Shown here one piece after another: positions 1 through 13,253 of a stretch of 64,000 nt of DNA (the stretch's first letter is position 1; each line of letters begins with the position of its first letter). The stretch lies in NCBI RefSeq assembly GCF_048771995.1, contig NC_133032.1, positions 22,421,501 through 22,485,500 of the forward strand. Direction: 5' to 3'. A program made the translations under genes and the position numbers. This DNA comes from Taeniopygia guttata (Eukaryota > Chordata > Aves > Passeriformes > Estrildidae). The notes beneath the pieces are model-generated. The model searched no databases, was not told the DNA's origin, and worked only from the letters and a program-made list of their open reading frames with translations.

Positions 1-2539
1 AGCCATAGGCCTTTTGAAAAGCAGGGCCTGAGAAACCTTCCCTGTGCCCTTGCTGGGGTCGGCTGGACTGCTGGGGTTCATGCAGGTCAGCTGTGAGAGC
101 TGCCTTGATCCAGCTGGCAGAGCTGGAGCACTTGGCTGCTATGTGGCTGTGACACAAGGAAACTGCTGAGCTTTGACATGAGAAAGGCCTTGTCTCTCTG
201 GGAGGTGGCTTGCCTCTTCCCCTGCCTCCTCTGTTCATGTATGTGGTTCACTACTCTGTCCCCTATTGGTGTTGACTTTGTAAATTGTGGTAACACCAGT
301 GCCTAGAACTCTTCCTCCCCTGGGGAATTACCAGAAGTGCACAAAGGTGCTGTGGGATGGTCTGTGGGCTCAGTGCTCTGGGGTGGAGGGAGCATTCCCA
401 TGGCAGTCTGTGAGAACAGGGGTTGTAAACTGAGTAGATGCAAGTCCTGAGGAGGAGACCAGCTGTCTCCTGGGAAATGTTGCTGTTGACACTTCCCTTG
501 TCCTCATTCCCCATGGCTTCCATACTGACCAGCCTTGCCTTGCAAAAAAGAAGGCTTCAGACTCTGTCCTGTGGTCATGTGCCCTATTCCCCAAATGTTT
601 GCACTCTGGCTTTGAGATAGCACAGGCTCTGTATGCTATGGCCATATTGGGGCATCACTCCAACAGCACAGTTAAGGTTGTGTTTGCTCATTCCTTAACT
701 CTTTATTTACTGGTTTCCAAGGGAATAGCTAGGACTCACATTCTAAAAAGGCACTACATGCTCCTGGCAACCTTCATTAATTTCTTTGTCAGCAAACTTA
801 ATACTTTTGAAAATTTATGGAAGGAATATAACTTGTTGAGCATTCATATTGATGACATCAATTCATGAGTTAGACATTCCTTTGCCATAAAGATGCTACT
901 GGAGCAAAATATAACTAAGTGCTCCTTCACAGCCTGGGCAATACTTTGCTATGAATATTCTGTTAAAAAGTCAGTGTGAGGAATTACAGAGCAACACCTG
1001 CCTGGACTGGGGCAGGCAGTCCCACCTTCACCCTCCATGGACTCTGGGATGGGTGTCTGTGAACTAGCCCAGTCCATAAGCCAGGCCCTTGCATTAGCCA
1101 GCAGGCAGGGCCAGTCAGCATGAGCATGGACCTGACAGGCACAGAAACATGGCTTCACACCAGTTTTCTTTTTGGTCAGCCTGAAACACAAAAGAAGCAA
1201 ATGTACATGCAGCTGAAGCTGTGTCCACAAGCTTCTGACATTTCAGTCCCAACGGTTTTCAGTGCTCTTTCTCTGTTCTCCATAAACACTTTTCCCTACA
1301 TGCCATTATTAATCTCATTAAGAAAAATGTTCAACTTTCTTCCTTGTGTCCTTATGACCAGGTCTACATGGTGCAAGTGAAGTAGGTTAGACTTTTTCAG
1401 TGATATGGGGCAAGCTATAGGTAAAACTGACTCCTGGGTCTCTTTAAAACTCCCTGGGGTTCCAAAGCCGAGCTATCTGCCTTCACCTGTCAGCATTAGT
1501 CCATCTCTTAGTCTCCCTCTTCATTCCAGCTGAACCTTATAAGGTTGCATAATGTTTTTCAATCTTTATGGGTGTGTTTCAAATTCAAATTCAGGGTTGC
1601 TTCATGTAAAAAGCATTTCACCAAAACATTCAAACATTTCCCCCTTTATTTTCTTCTTCAATTGAAGCAGTTCAGAGTTAACTGAAAAATTGTTTTGCTT
1701 AATTCAAATCCATATTTTTGGGATGCATGGGGAAGTAGTGTCCTTCCTCATTGCTCTGCTGCTGAATTATTTAATCACTTCATTAGTGATTTTTTTTTAA
1801 ATATACAGGTAGTTATTTTGCTTTGGTTTTGGTTTTTTTGTTCCATTGCAGATAAATATTTTCCTTTTATGAACAAGATAGTTTCCTCAGTGTCTGGTTT
1901 TCATTCTTAGGGAATAGTCAGCCAACTAACAGTCTTACTGGCCAGCACGATTCTGCTCAGCTGGAGATGTTTTGCAGTATGTGCTATCACACAGACCCCA
2001 CATGGCAACACTTTGTACAACAACCAAAAAAAGACAGGGAGAAGAGGGCATGTGACAGTAAATCCCATCATCTGAAGAGTCCCCAGAGACTCTTCGGAGA
2101 AGGGAACATTCCTTATGCATGTTACACAAAAGCCCAAAAGGTGATGAGTGACACTTCCCACTTTCATTTCTTTGGGAAGATTTGGTGTCATCACATATGT
2201 CTCTGCTTTGCCACTAGTGTTTGACTATTTCCCCATAGAAAGTAAAGTGCCAGCTCACTCTTTGCTATTCTCTGTCTCTTAATGATCAATTATTTTTAAT
2301 TGGAACCTCTTGCATTGTGCCCAATCTTAAGAGGTCCCCATCAAGATCAGGGCTCCAAAAAGATGGGAACAGTACCAACGCATATGTGGGGACAATAGAG
2401 ACCTTTTTTTTGTCCTGAAGAGCATGATCCTATTTAGAGAAGGGCAGAAAAATAAATGGAGGTAAGGATGATTGGAAGAATTTGCAGACCATGGGCAAAT
2501 TTGGGAAAATATGACTGTCTCCTGACTTCTAGTCTGTTG

Positions 2540-2960
2540 CCGTGTCTGCTGGCACAGAATGCTTCTCATTTACTAATAAAAGTGTAATTGAATGTGCAGA
2601 ATTACATTAAAGGATAAATAAAATAGGCTGGTACTGCTACAAAGAACTTTATCAGTTAAATAAGATGCAGCCAGGGATGATGTTGAGAGGTGGACATTGT
2701 GAATATAGCAGTTCTCATGACACAGTTTTCTATTGGCTTGTTTTTATGCATATAACTTGTTATTACATCTTTAATGTCTGTTTTCAAGTAATGTATTGCA
2801 TCTCAGTGCTATGGTGAAATGCTGACCAAAGGACGCTTCATTAACAAAGCTTTAATGAAAATTGATAGCAAAATGGAAGAGTCATTTAAGTGAAATTGCT
2901 GAGTTTCTTGAAATTGTTGTCTGAGAAACATTTGTTTTCAGTTCTCATGTTGAGAGGTTT
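2540..2960. promoter_or_regulatory. candidate conserved non-coding element
   Basis: AT-rich sequence with many homeodomain-type cores (GTAATTG, ATTACATTA, TTAATG) and a GATA-type TTATCA, free of simple repeats and of recognisable transposons. It includes an 8-bp inverted repeat TTCATTAA...TTAATGAA (2837-2859) centred on AAAGCTTT. Called by appearance only. Confidence 0.25.
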
Positions 2961-3289
2961 TGTTAAAGATTTGATTCAGGATTGGTGCAGGAAGATCTTT
3001 TCTTAAGAAAAAATAAGGCCATGGAATTAAAGCATTAACTTTGTTTATGTTGACTTTATTAGTTGAAGTGGCAAAAGTCTTAAGAACTCTCAAAGACAGA
3101 AAACTAGATCCCTGACTGTGGGCAATGATACAAAGTTCTGTGCCTTCATAACTGCAAAACCATCCACAGATTGTCTTTGCGGATCAGGGATTTCTTACCA
3201 GAAAAGACAGCTGGTGGCTCAAAGTAGCTGTAGAGCACAGACTTTTAAATCTTACAGCGCTCAAAGGCCGGACTTAGGTTTAGCCTACC

Positions 3290-3560
3290 ATAAAAAGCAG
3301 AAAGCTGCCGTGATGTTTGGTCTGAGCTCTGGAAAGCCAGCCCACCTCCTGCCCCTGTTTGAAGAGCAATATGGTTCAGGCGCTATTCAATCCCCTCGCA
3401 CACGGCTGCGGTTCGGTTTCTGCTTCCCGTGGTCGCTCTGAGCTGCTTGCGAGAGGCCAGATCTTTGCCTTCATCTACTTTGTGCCGGAATTCTTTAACC
3501 GTCGTGAGAGTTGTTTCTTCAAATCCAATAGCTGATTTATTATCTTCAGGGAACAGAATG
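3290..3560. other. isolated CpG-rich patch 8 kb downstream of FZD7
   Basis: Roughly eleven CpG dinucleotides between about 3378 and 3510 in surroundings that are strongly CpG-depleted. Overlapping frames are open on both strands: plus to 3441, and minus from about 3676 to 3383. The minus frame has a protein-like stretch (PEDNKSAIGFEETT onward), but neither frame matches a family I know. It could be a conserved enhancer, a small promoter or an exon. Confidence 0.4.
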
Positions 3561-5340
3561 TGTAAAGAAAAACAGTATGAGTAAATCCTCTCTCTGGAAG
3601 GGCTTTCTATCCACTCACATAATCCCGCTTGGTTCCAGCCTGGTATGCATAGCTGTGGAAGGGTGTCAAATGACATCCCTTTTACTGGCTGTTGGCCCTA
3701 ATGGAATGCTTCTTTGCATATCTCGTAAAGTAAGGGCAGGAATTGCTGCCTGAGACTTCTACATTTTGCCGTTAATTAAAAAATAAAAATTTGAGAGGCA
3801 AAAGCATGACAAATAATAAATGCTCTTTTCATCATGGATTAGATAAAAAAAGATTCCATCTTTACTATTTCTTTTTTTACCCTTTCTAAAGACTGACTTG
3901 CTTTAGATAATCAAAGCTGGCTTTGAACTAACACACAGAAAAAAAAATCTTTTTTTTTTCTTTAAAAATAGCCCTATAGATATATATACATATCACAGCC
4001 TTTCATTCCTTTTATAGACAGTTTCATTTTCTGGGAGAATGTGAAAGTTCTGAGCAATCTGGAGCTCGCACAGGCACCACAACAAACACAGGGAATGAAG
4101 ACCAGCCACACTACTGCAATTAACGCCAGTGTTTAATTAGGAGACAGATGCATTGGGCAAGGGCCTTTTGATTTTCTCTCTTCACTGGGCTTTTGATGAG
4201 AGATTTACCTATAGTTGTAACTTCTAGTTATTACACTCACATGCTAGATGTGCTTGCACACATGGAAAATCTGTGCCATGTCAGGCAGATGATCTGATAT
4301 GTGCTTCAGGTAAATATTTTTGAAAGTAGTTCCCTTTGACTGTCTCCCATGAAATATATATGAGCTACATTTTTGTTTGTTGGGGAGGGTAAACTATAAA
4401 TTAGTGTATTTTTGGTGCTTTTAGGAATCCTTTTTTTGATTAATTGGTTTACTTTATTTAGCAACAAAAACCTGATGTGTGGTGAAGGTGAATGGGTGCA
4501 GAAGTCTGCCCTGGAAAAGGCTGGCATCAGGGCAAGACACAAATATTTACCCCAGCCAGCTTAGACAATTCTGTATTTCATTGGTGAAAGAAGTGTAATA
4601 GCCCCATGCTGTTTCCTGTTGTTAGGGCAGGAAAATGTCCAAGCATACAACTAATCTTTCTCCTTGGCCATCATTAGTAACGAGAAAGATGTTGTTTGAG
4701 GTCATGGTAGCAGAAAGAAACTGTCAAGGAACTAAGAGATTAAGTGAGAACATGGCAGAGAAGGTGAATTCTCACTGCCATGGGCTTGGATGAAACCTTG
4801 GTCAATTCTGCTTTAGGCCTACTATTAAGATTTAGATTGCACTAGCAGCAAGCTGAAGTGAACAGTATTTATTTAAAGAGGATCAGCAGAGCTGTCATTG
4901 AGCCTGTTGATGATAAAGGTGTTTACAACATACAGCCAATGAGAGTTTGGGGAGTACTGGAAGAGTTAAGAACCCTGTAGTAGCAGCACAGGCCCAAACT
5001 TTATCTCTGCTATGTCTATGCACCACTATAACACGAGTCCATTTTGTTTGACATACATGCCCAGTTTAGTGTACTTTTTTATTTACCTAGTTTGCTTCTT
5101 TATACCCTCTCACACTTTATATTTGAGCCTGGCAAGAGGATAGTCCTGTGAAAGCAGGTAGGTGCTCAGCCTGACTAGTTTTAGATAAGATATTGGAAAA
5201 CATACAAATAATGTATTCTAGCTGGTTGTCTTAATTTGGCATTCTCTTAAACAGAATCTACTTGAAAAATATCAGACTGTGGGACAGAGGTATTTATACA
5301 AACTCTATTATAATTGTATTCAGTTTCTTCTGATTTTGAA

Positions 5341-5430
5341 AGTATTCATTCTCACAACGTCCCTATAATATACAGAAGTGTCACTGCTCCAATTTTATAG
5401 ACAAGGAATTAGAGACAGAGACAAGATTTT
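5341..5430. repeat. old interspersed repeat fragment, MIR/L3-like
   Basis: Reads like the amniote repeat core that runs 'tattcattctcacaac..ccct..gaagt..cact..ccaattttatagacaagga'. It is heavily diverged, with no ends or duplication visible. Family assignment is from memory of the core motif. Confidence 0.35.
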
Positions 5431-8400
5431 TCTAGATGTGCACCTGGAAATTTAAATGTTTATGAAAAGTGCTTTCCATGTAACCTGCCTCCATTTTTTA
5501 GCTGCCTGAATACTGCTGGGATACTGGCTGTATATAATCTGGCCACCATCTGTGATTGTGCAGGTAATCAAGCACTTGTTTTTCAAACCTTAGATTAGTG
5601 CCTACTTGCTAGAACACCTTTTTGTGTCCATCTGGGACAGCTAACATGTTTTTCTTCTAGTGCAGCTCCTGGCAGAATTCCCTATTCACCACAAGTTTTT
5701 TCAAGTCCCTCAGAATGTTAGCCTAAGGAAAAGGACAGCATAGTGGGAATAATCTATCTCCTTGCCTGCCCTGACAATGACTTTGCCTTTCTGCAGATTG
5801 GTTTGGGAACAATGCTAGAATTGCAGTATCTTCAGTAAAGCTCGAAGTAGGGGAGAACTGGGCCTCTTTTTTTTTTTTCTTCTTTCTAGATATCACCCTG
5901 GCCTTTGAGATTGAAGTTTTAATGGCAAGGTTATGGCTACCCTGGTAGCCACATGACAAAACTAATTTCCAAGATGTGTGCAGCCAAAGTCTACTCACAT
6001 AGGCTACTCCTCTAGGCAGCAGACTAGGATTTTCTATGTATGTTTGTAAGGATAATATGTTTAAGTGAAGGGTTGTCTATTACCAAGCCTATGTAATACA
6101 GTTGGGGCAGCCAAAACAAACAAGTTATTGCAATCAGGATTTCTTTACTAATATGGATTAGTGATCTCCTCCAATTTACAGCTGTTATTTAAAAATGTAC
6201 TCTAGGCCCTGCTTATTCCTGCTTTTTATTCATATTCTCAATTCTCCAAGTCCTATAGTTTCCTGGTGTGGGTAGGCTGACTGCACAGAGAGGAGCAGGT
6301 GATGCAGAGGAGTATGTGCACATGACCCTGGTTTGGGCTGTCCTGGCATCATTCAGTGGAATCCCATCTGGCTGCAGCTGTGGTAACATTGTGCTTGAGC
6401 CTGGTGCTTACCTGAATTAGGAGAAAGTGCTGCCTGTGCCTTACTTCCACTGAGCTGGTTTTGAGACAAGCAATGCCCAGCCACCTGAACCAGGGCAACC
6501 TTGGACCTAGCGTTTAAACAGTGTCAAAACCCTCTCCTGTACCTCCCTTCTCTGACTTACTCACTAACTGGTTGTCTGAGCAGTGTTAAACTCTGATGTA
6601 CATATTTTAGTTTTACAGTTTGGGCATCACTTTAGACAAAATTAGTTGATTCTAAGTGGGGCATTTGGAAATTTGCCATGACTGTATTTATTCCCCCAAT
6701 CTTACATTATTTGTGCATTATTTCTGCCAAAACCACACACATGTTGGCATGAAACAATTATTCTGGTTTATACAGGGCAGGCTTGGCAATGGTCTTCCTC
6801 AACGAACAGTTAGAATACTGAAGATTCAGTGTCATCTTTTCCTCTCCAAGCAAGTGGGTAAATTTCTTTCCGTTGGATTCATGGTTTTAAAATTAAAAGG
6901 AGTAGAAGGCATGTATGAAGTGTATATGAAGTACCTGTAAAATCTGGAAGGAAATGAGAGTGAGATGAAGGAAAAAAGAGGCTATTTGAAATGCAGGCTA
7001 GTAATTTGGCTTCTAAACCCATGTTAAATTATAAGTAATGTTTATTGTTGCCAGTTGGTGAATACAGAGATGTGTGGTTTTTACTTGCATGCAAAGCTAT
7101 TGGTTGTGGGTGAAGTACTTAGACAAAAACATTCAATCATCAGTGTGGTTTTTCCACCAAAAATAAACCCAAACAAACACTGACGTATTATAAAAGCACT
7201 TTTTTCTGTGGAGACAAACATTCAGTTGGGCTGCCATTCATGAACTCTAGAACTGTTGAAGCAGCCTCTTTAACTTGCCTGAAACAATAATCCTTCATTT
7301 TAGAAAGTTACACAAATGTCTTTGAAACTGAAGAACCAGTGTTTCCATTGTTTTCATGAAAATATAGTATATGGTGTATACTTACAGGGATATGGATCAA
7401 TGATAACTATTATTTGCTAAGTTCTTGTGAACCAAAAAATGCTGCATAGACAAGAGCCAAAGGTAAAGGTGAGGCAGCTTTCTTAAAACTTAAAAAAAAT
7501 AAAGTGGGCTTAAACATTAGTCAGAGAAAAATGTTTTGCAGTGATTATCAAAGGTTTAGTAAAGGCTTATTTTTTTGTCCTTTTTTCAGAGAGCTTCACA
7601 AATAGATTTTTAAAATTGTATTTCATTATTAAAGTAACTGCTACTTTGTTATCAAAATGGTGATAGACATTTTTATTCCAGGCCAGACACTATCACTACT
7701 TGAAATTCTCCGAATTGTTTCCACTGTGAGCAAATTCAGACTTGATGTGAGTCACAGCTGCTTATAAGTAAATACTGGTTGCTTTTACTTTACATCATCA
7801 TCAAATTTCACCTAAAATTTCAAATTTTAAAAATTATCTTCAATCCCAGGATTTGGATACTTTTTCATACGTGACTTTAAATCCAGAAGTACCTAATAGG
7901 AAATACTGAAATAAAAGCAGACCACTTTAGTGGTTTCTGGTGGAAATAGAGACTTTTCTTTTTAGATATAAATGTCTCATGAACATAAAGTCTATATAGT
8001 TTTTCCACATACGGAGAAAAAAATAGCAATCACATGTGAACAATCACTTATTTTGTAATTAGTTTTTTTACTTCAGTAGTAATGTTTTTTTATTTATTAG
8101 TAGCTTAAATTAGGTTTTTTTTCCCTGTTAATTAGGTTTTTTTACTTTTTTAGTTATTTTTACAAAATATTATTGCTATTTATAAATTAATGTAAAAGTT
8201 TTAGTGAATGGTTTCTCATGCAGCGAGCAGGGAAGGATTGATTGCATGTTTAGCGACACAGCTGTGGCTGCACAGCACAGGGGTGTCAGTCACACCACTG
8301 CTCCCAGTCCTTCACAGCACAGGCTGTTCCAGCCCTTCCATCACTCTGGATTAATGGGAGGAAATGTTTATAGAAAGGTTCAGGTTTCCTCAGTGAGTGG

Positions 8401-9224
8401 AATGAGACCCCCCTCAGAAATGATCAGCAAGCTCATGTCATGGAGCAGTTTGAAGCAGCCGGACTGGCAGGAATGCAAAAGTCTTTTCAAAAAGGGAACT
8501 TGACAAGTGAGCAGTTCTGGGGTGTTTTCAAATAAAAGATATGGCTCTTCCAGAAAGACAGCATGAATGGGGTTAGCTCTTAAAAGAACTTTTGAATCAG
8601 TAGTTCATACACTGTAAATGTAAAAGGTTTAATTCAAGAGCACAGTGTCCAAATAAAATAGTGCCCTCAAAGTGGAACTATTACATACTATGCTTAGTAA
8701 ATGAAATGTTGCAGTACAACCACAGCTACTGTGATGGCATCTAGCTAAGGAATCTTAGATCTATCTCTGTTCTGTAACTTAAATTTTAGTATTGGCGTAA
8801 CTGAAGGTACAGGAAGAGTGATGAATATAGATGGTAGCCTGAAATCCTTGTGAAAGAAATGCTGTAAAATATCATAATTTCACATGTGTACAATTCTGTT
8901 TGTTGGGGCACTTTCCATGACTAGCAACACAGCTTGAGATCTAAATATTCATTTCAGTTAAAAAAATTAAATAAAATAGAGCATTCCACTGAAGCTTTCA
9001 GATGACTGTGGTAAGAAACAATGTAGGCTTCAGGCTAGCTATTAAAATTAAAGTAAAATTCACTTGAACAAAACTGCAGAGAGTAAAGGTGCTATGCGAA
9101 AAAAAGCACTAGTTCATGATACTGCCCGTTGAAAGCCATTAAAAAGGACCTAGTCCTTAGTGTTTCTCTATTACACTCCACCCGTCAAAGGGAGAACCTA
9201 ATTTACACCCTCCAGTTCTCAAAG

Positions 9225-9345
9225 TCTCTTTGGAATGGGAAGAGAGCATTATCCTTATTTTCTAGATAAAGGAACTGGTTTATCAGCTTGCCCTCAGCAA
9301 GAAGCAGAGAGTGGAAGAAAATTTGGCTAGGATGCAAGTACCTCA
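9225..9345. repeat. old interspersed repeat fragment, MIR/L3-like
   Basis: Contains the same recurring core, 'gcattatccttattttctag' followed by 'ataaaggaactg' and 'agcttgccctcag', then a purine-rich end. It lies just beyond the FZD7 poly(A) site. Diverged; assignment tentative. Confidence 0.3.
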
Positions 9346-9581
9346 AGTGAGGGCAGACATTTGAAACCAGCTGTCTCAAAATGTGCTCTCCTATTGTGAG
9401 GGGCTGGTAGTTTCAAGCCACAGCTGAGTTTCCAGCCTGCATTCACCCAAAAGTCTCATGCATTATCCATAATGAAGTGGGGGAGAAGACACGACTTTCA
9501 GAGCTTCCCCCCATTCTAAAACCTGCCAAGTATTCAAAGATGGAAAAAAAAACATCATTAGAGCCCTTGTATTAAAAATTA

Positions 9582-9587
9582 TTTATT
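9582..9587 (-). terminator. FZD7: distal polyadenylation signal AATAAA of FZD7
   Basis: TTTATT on the plus strand reads AATAAA on the FZD7 strand, inside a run reading AATAAATAATTTTTAAT. Cleavage would be expected 10-30 bases further, near 9555-9572. It gives the 3' UTR a length typical for this gene. Confidence 0.65.
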
Positions 9588-10613
9588 TAGTGATCTGTAC
9601 ATGGGGTGAAGCAGGGCCTCATACAGACCTTCAAAAAAAATCAAGTAAAAACATAAATACATATTTTCTTACAAAAATGAGATTTACAAAATATACATAC
9701 TGCACTTGTCTCACACGCTTGTTTTTTTTCTTCCACGTGCACATTATAAAAGACAAACCAAGCCCTGCAAGTCTGACATCAGAGCTACTGAAGGATTTAG
9801 CTGATGGGCCCATTCCTCATGCTCAGACTACTGGTACACCCTCAGACAGCAGCAGTCTGCCCCCTCACCCTGGACAGGTTTTTTCTTTTTAAAGTTTAAT
9901 TCTAGATACTTCTCCCCCAAAAACATGAAGAGCAGCTATAGGGTGGAGACTTGCCAAAAATCCAGAATGTCCTATTTTGTCCTTAGGCAAGAATACACAC
10001 ACACATATATACTTATAAAAACAACCCTTCAGTGAATATAAAGGTAAAGTAGTATGCAAAAAATAAAATATGAACAAGTCAACATAAAAATTTTCAGAAT
10101 AGAAAAATCTGTCACATTTCAAAAAGAAAACAATGCATTTGATGATAAATTTTTGAATGCTTTTCCTTCAAAGATTGATCACTGGAAACTCAAACAGCTG
10201 TGTTTTAGCCAAAATGAGGAGGCTCCTCACTTCAGTAACTACTTGATTTTAAACCCCAACCCCAGCCTCCCACCTGCACCAAGAATCATTGCCATGCAGC
10301 TCAGGGAATCTGAGGAGCAGGCAAAGGGTCCATCGTGAGCCAAAACGATTCCTCCTGTCCCCAGAATCCGGCTGCGTATTGATTTTTTTCTGCAGTGAGC
10401 TCACTGCAAAGCAGGAGAGGAAGCAGGTTTATGGGAAGGAAAGAAAAAAATCCTATCTTTACATTACATATTTTAGTGGCTCTTGTTTTGGCAGGTGCTC
10501 TCAGGTAAGCTCTTCTTGCCCTCTAAATCTTGCATTTCCTTCAGCTTAGAAAAGTGACCCATGTTGAACGGTAGGAAAACATCCTGCCTCCGCCTTTTTT
10601 CATAAAAGGAATG

Positions 10614-10619
10614 TTTATT
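10614..10619 (-). terminator. FZD7: possible proximal polyadenylation signal AATAAA of FZD7
   Basis: A second AATAAA on the FZD7 strand, about 870 bases after the stop codon. If used, it would give a much shorter 3' UTR lacking the AU-rich distal half. Only the hexamer supports it. Confidence 0.3.
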
Positions 10620-11490
10620 TCTGTGAGCTTCTCATATCCAAGGGTGAACCTCAACGACTTCTTTTTGTTAGTTTGCCCATAAAAACCGATCCCATGCTTA
10701 TGCCTTTCTACATAGAAAACACTTTTGTTTCCCCCTTTGTCTCCTAGAACAAAGGCAACGGGGAAAAGCCTTCTGCTGAAAAGCAACAAGTCATTTCTTT
10801 TCAGGGTGTGGAATAGCAACCCCCTCCTTCCCCACAGCAGCAAGAACAACAGACTGAGAGCCAATTTTTTACTTAAAAACAATTACAACAATTAGAGGTA
10901 TCGCTGAGGTAAAAAGGATCTTGTGAGCTGATAGAACAGAGGCATCTCCCCAGCACACGAGCAGGCTGTAGCCGGCTGTGCAGTACTCACGTGATGGCTC
11001 TGCCGAGCTGGAAGGAGCAGGCAGCGAGCTCAGGCTCGGGAGTTACCCTGCCCATGCTGCAGTTTGGCCCCGGCAATTCAAAGAGCTTTTGGCTACTTCT
11101 TGGCAGGGGTGGCTCAACAGATCTGGCTTCCCCTCCCTCTTGTCCAAAGGAAGGCAGGATGATTTTAGTTGGGTTGGAATTTCTCTTCCTCGAGGAGCAG
11201 CAGGAGAGAAGTAAGGAGATTTCTGCGTGAAGGACTCCTGTCCCAGCAGTTGCCTCTTTTTCTGTCCTCTCCCACTTAGCTGGTCATAAGCACCACTGGA
11301 CATGGTTTGACTGATCATTTATGCAATGATTTTTTTTTTTTTTCAAACTTTCTGTGAGGAAGAAAAAGTTTGGAAAAGCCTTCCTTCCTCCCACTTCAGG
11401 GAGCCATTGCCCTACCCCTATGCTGAGTATCCGTCTCCTCTGCGTGTATGCTTGTGTGAGAGTGTGTGTGCCAGAGGGGACAGGGGGGTC

Positions 11491-13212
11491 TCATACCGCC
11501 GTCTCGCCTTTGCTGCCGGTACTGAGTCTGTGGTAGAAGCGTCGCCAGGACTGAAGGGTTTTGCCAGACCAAATCCAGAAGCCAGTCGTGATCCCAACAA
11601 TCATGGTCATGAGGTACTTGATCATGAAGACAGTGAAGTCTGGGCTCATAGGGGCAAAGTGGCTGGGACAGGGCACAGCATACGTTTTGCAGGTCTGGAG
11701 GAGCCACGTCTTCTCCCAGGTGCCACGGAAGGCCTGCTCGTAGAAGTAACACGCCAAGACAATGGTGGCAGGCACTGTGTAGAGGACACTGAAGACACCA
11801 ATGCGCACCATCAGCTTCTCTAGTTTCTCCGTCTTGGTGCCATCATGCTTCATGATGGTGCGGATACGAAACAAGGACACAAAGCCAGCCAGCAAGAAGG
11901 AAGTGCCAATGAAGAGATACACGAACAACGGTGCCAGCACAAAGCCCCTCAGCGAGTCCACACTATAGATACCTACATAACAAACCCCACTGAGTACATC
12001 CCCATCCACCTGCCCCATGGCCAAGATGGTGATGGTTTTGACAGCAGGCACAGCCCAGGCAGCCAGATGAAAATACTGGGAGTTGGCCTCAATGGCCTCA
12101 TGACCCCACTTCATGCCAGCAGCCAGGAACCAGGTGAGGGACAGGATGACCCACCAGATGGAGCTGGCCATACCGAAGAAGTAAAGGATCATGAAGAGGA
12201 TGGTGCAGCCTTCTTTCTTGGTGCCTTGGGCCACAGTGCGGTAACCATCCTCAGAGAAGCGCTCTAGACACACCACCCGCTCCTCCAGCAAAAAGCCTGC
12301 TGCGTAGGCCACGGCGACCATGAAGTAGCAGCCTGAGAGGAAGATGATGGGCCTCTCCGGGTAGCTGAAACGACGCATGTCTACCAGGTAGGTGAGTACG
12401 GTGAAGAGGGTGGAGGCACAGCAAAGCACAGACCACACGCCCACCCACAGCCGGGCAAATCGCACTTCTGCCTCCTTGAAGTACATGAGCCCATTGGGCC
12501 GGGCTGGCTCACAGGGGGCTCCACAGTCCCGCTCCCCCAGGAACCGGTAGCCCAAGTAAGAGGGCACTTTGAGCTGCCGCGGACAAGAGAAGGAGAAGCC
12601 AGAGGGTGGCTGCGGTGGGGTAAGAAAGTCAGGGAGGTAGCCAGCTGTGGGGTGGGCAGTGACCCCCCGACCTGCCGCACCACCAGGTCCTGGTGGGGCA
12701 TCCGACGTGTTCTGCCCCACGCAGATCTCACCCGCACCGTGAACAGGGAAGTTCTCGCAGCGAAGCCGCTCTGGCCACTGGAAGCCGAACTTGTTCATGA
12801 GGGCCTCACAGCCCTGACGGGCCCGCTCGCAGAGGGAGCGGCAGGGTGGGATGGCCTGCTCCAGCACGGTGCAGACCGGCGCGTACATGGAGCAGAGGAA
12901 GAACTTCAGCTCGGGCGAGCACTGCACCTTGACCAGCGGGTAGAACTGGTGCACCTCCAGCCCTGCGTCCTCCTGGTTGGTGTGGCCCAGCAGGTTGGGC
13001 AGGATGGTCTGGTTGTAGGCGATATCCGTGCAGAGAGGGATGGAGATGGGCTGGCAGAAACCGTGGTCCGGCACTGAGATGCCCTTCTCGCCGTGGTACT
13101 GCTGTGCTGTGGCACCCGCGGGGGTCCCCAGCAGGGCAGCCAGCAGCGCGGCCAGCCCCAGCAAGGGGCAGCCGGCGGCAGCCGCTCCGCCGCATTCTCC
13201 TCCAGCCTGCAT
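11491..13212 (-). CDS. FZD7: Frizzled-7 Wnt receptor, complete single-exon coding sequence
   Basis: Seven-pass plasma-membrane receptor for Wnt ligands, signalling through Dishevelled to beta-catenin or planar polarity pathways. The 573-residue protein has a hydrophobic signal peptide (about 1-36), a cysteine-rich Wnt-binding domain with all ten cysteines (53, 61, 98, 107, 114, 124, 128, 135, 152, 164), N-glycosylation sequons at N67 and N168, a Gly/Pro-rich linker with C210, C230 and C234, then seven membrane segments (about 256-276, 288-308, 338-360, 381-401, 424-446, 471-492, 527-548). The tail carries the Dishevelled-binding KTLQSW (551-556) and a terminal PDZ ligand ETAV. Start: the ATG at 13212 is the first in-frame ATG; the frame stays open upstream only through a GTG. 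Length is close to human FZD7 as I recall it (574). The sequence after the CRD ([14 protein letters not shown]) fits FZD7 better than paralogues FZD1 or FZD2. No introns, frameshifts or missing key residues. Confidence 0.97.
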   Translation of the reverse strand: MQAGGECGGAAAAGCPLLGLAALLAALLGTPAGATAQQYHGEKGISVPDHGFCQPISIPLCTDIAYNQTILPNLLGHTNQEDAGLEVHQFYPLVKVQCSPELKFFLCSMYAPVCTVLEQAIPPCRSLCERARQGCEALMNKFGFQWPERLRCENFPVHGAGEICVGQNTSDAPPGPGGAAGRGVTAHPTAGYLPDFLTPPQPPSGFSFSCPRQLKVPSYLGYRFLGERDCGAPCEPARPNGLMYFKEAEVRFARLWVGVWSVLCCASTLFTVLTYLVDMRRFSYPERPIIFLSGCYFMVAVAYAAGFLLEERVVCLERFSEDGYRTVAQGTKKEGCTILFMILYFFGMASSIWWVILSLTWFLAAGMKWGHEAIEANSQYFHLAAWAVPAVKTITILAMGQVDGDVLSGVCYVGIYSVDSLRGFVLAPLFVYLFIGTSFLLAGFVSLFRIRTIMKHDGTKTEKLEKLMVRIGVFSVLYTVPATIVLACYFYEQAFRGTWEKTWLLQTCKTYAVPCPSHFAPMSPDFTVFMIKYLMTMIVGITTGFWIWSGKTLQSWRRFYHRLSTGSKGETAV

Positions 13213-13253
13213 TACTGGGGCGGCCGGGGGCCTGAGGAGGCTCGGGGAGTCTT

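Larger units (their letters stand above)
1..9560. other. non-coding DNA downstream of FZD7
   Basis: No gene recognised. Reading frames here are short and without recognisable domains. It contains an AT-rich, possibly conserved stretch (about 2540-2960), an isolated CpG-rich patch (about 3290-3560), a compact AT-rich stretch at 4800-4960 with a CCAAT box and GATAA core, two old-repeat fragments (5341-5430 and 9225-9345), and very AT-rich sequence at 7100-8200. In other vertebrates KIAA2012 lies on this side of FZD7; I see none of its exons here. Confidence 0.5.
9566..11490 (-). other. FZD7: FZD7 3' untranslated region (inferred)
   Basis: Continues from the FZD7 stop codon on the minus strand to a polyadenylation signal near 9585, about 1.9 kb, in line with the roughly 2 kb 3' UTR I recall for mammalian FZD7. 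It is AU-rich towards its distal end, contains a short CA/TA microsatellite (about 9993-10012), and has no reading frame that looks coding. The extent is inferred from the position of the poly(A) signal; a transcript read would fix it. Confidence 0.7.

Noticed and set aside
11845..13077. Plus-strand and alternative-frame open frames overlapping FZD7
   Set aside because: They are shadows of the conserved FZD7 coding sequence in other frames and resemble no protein.
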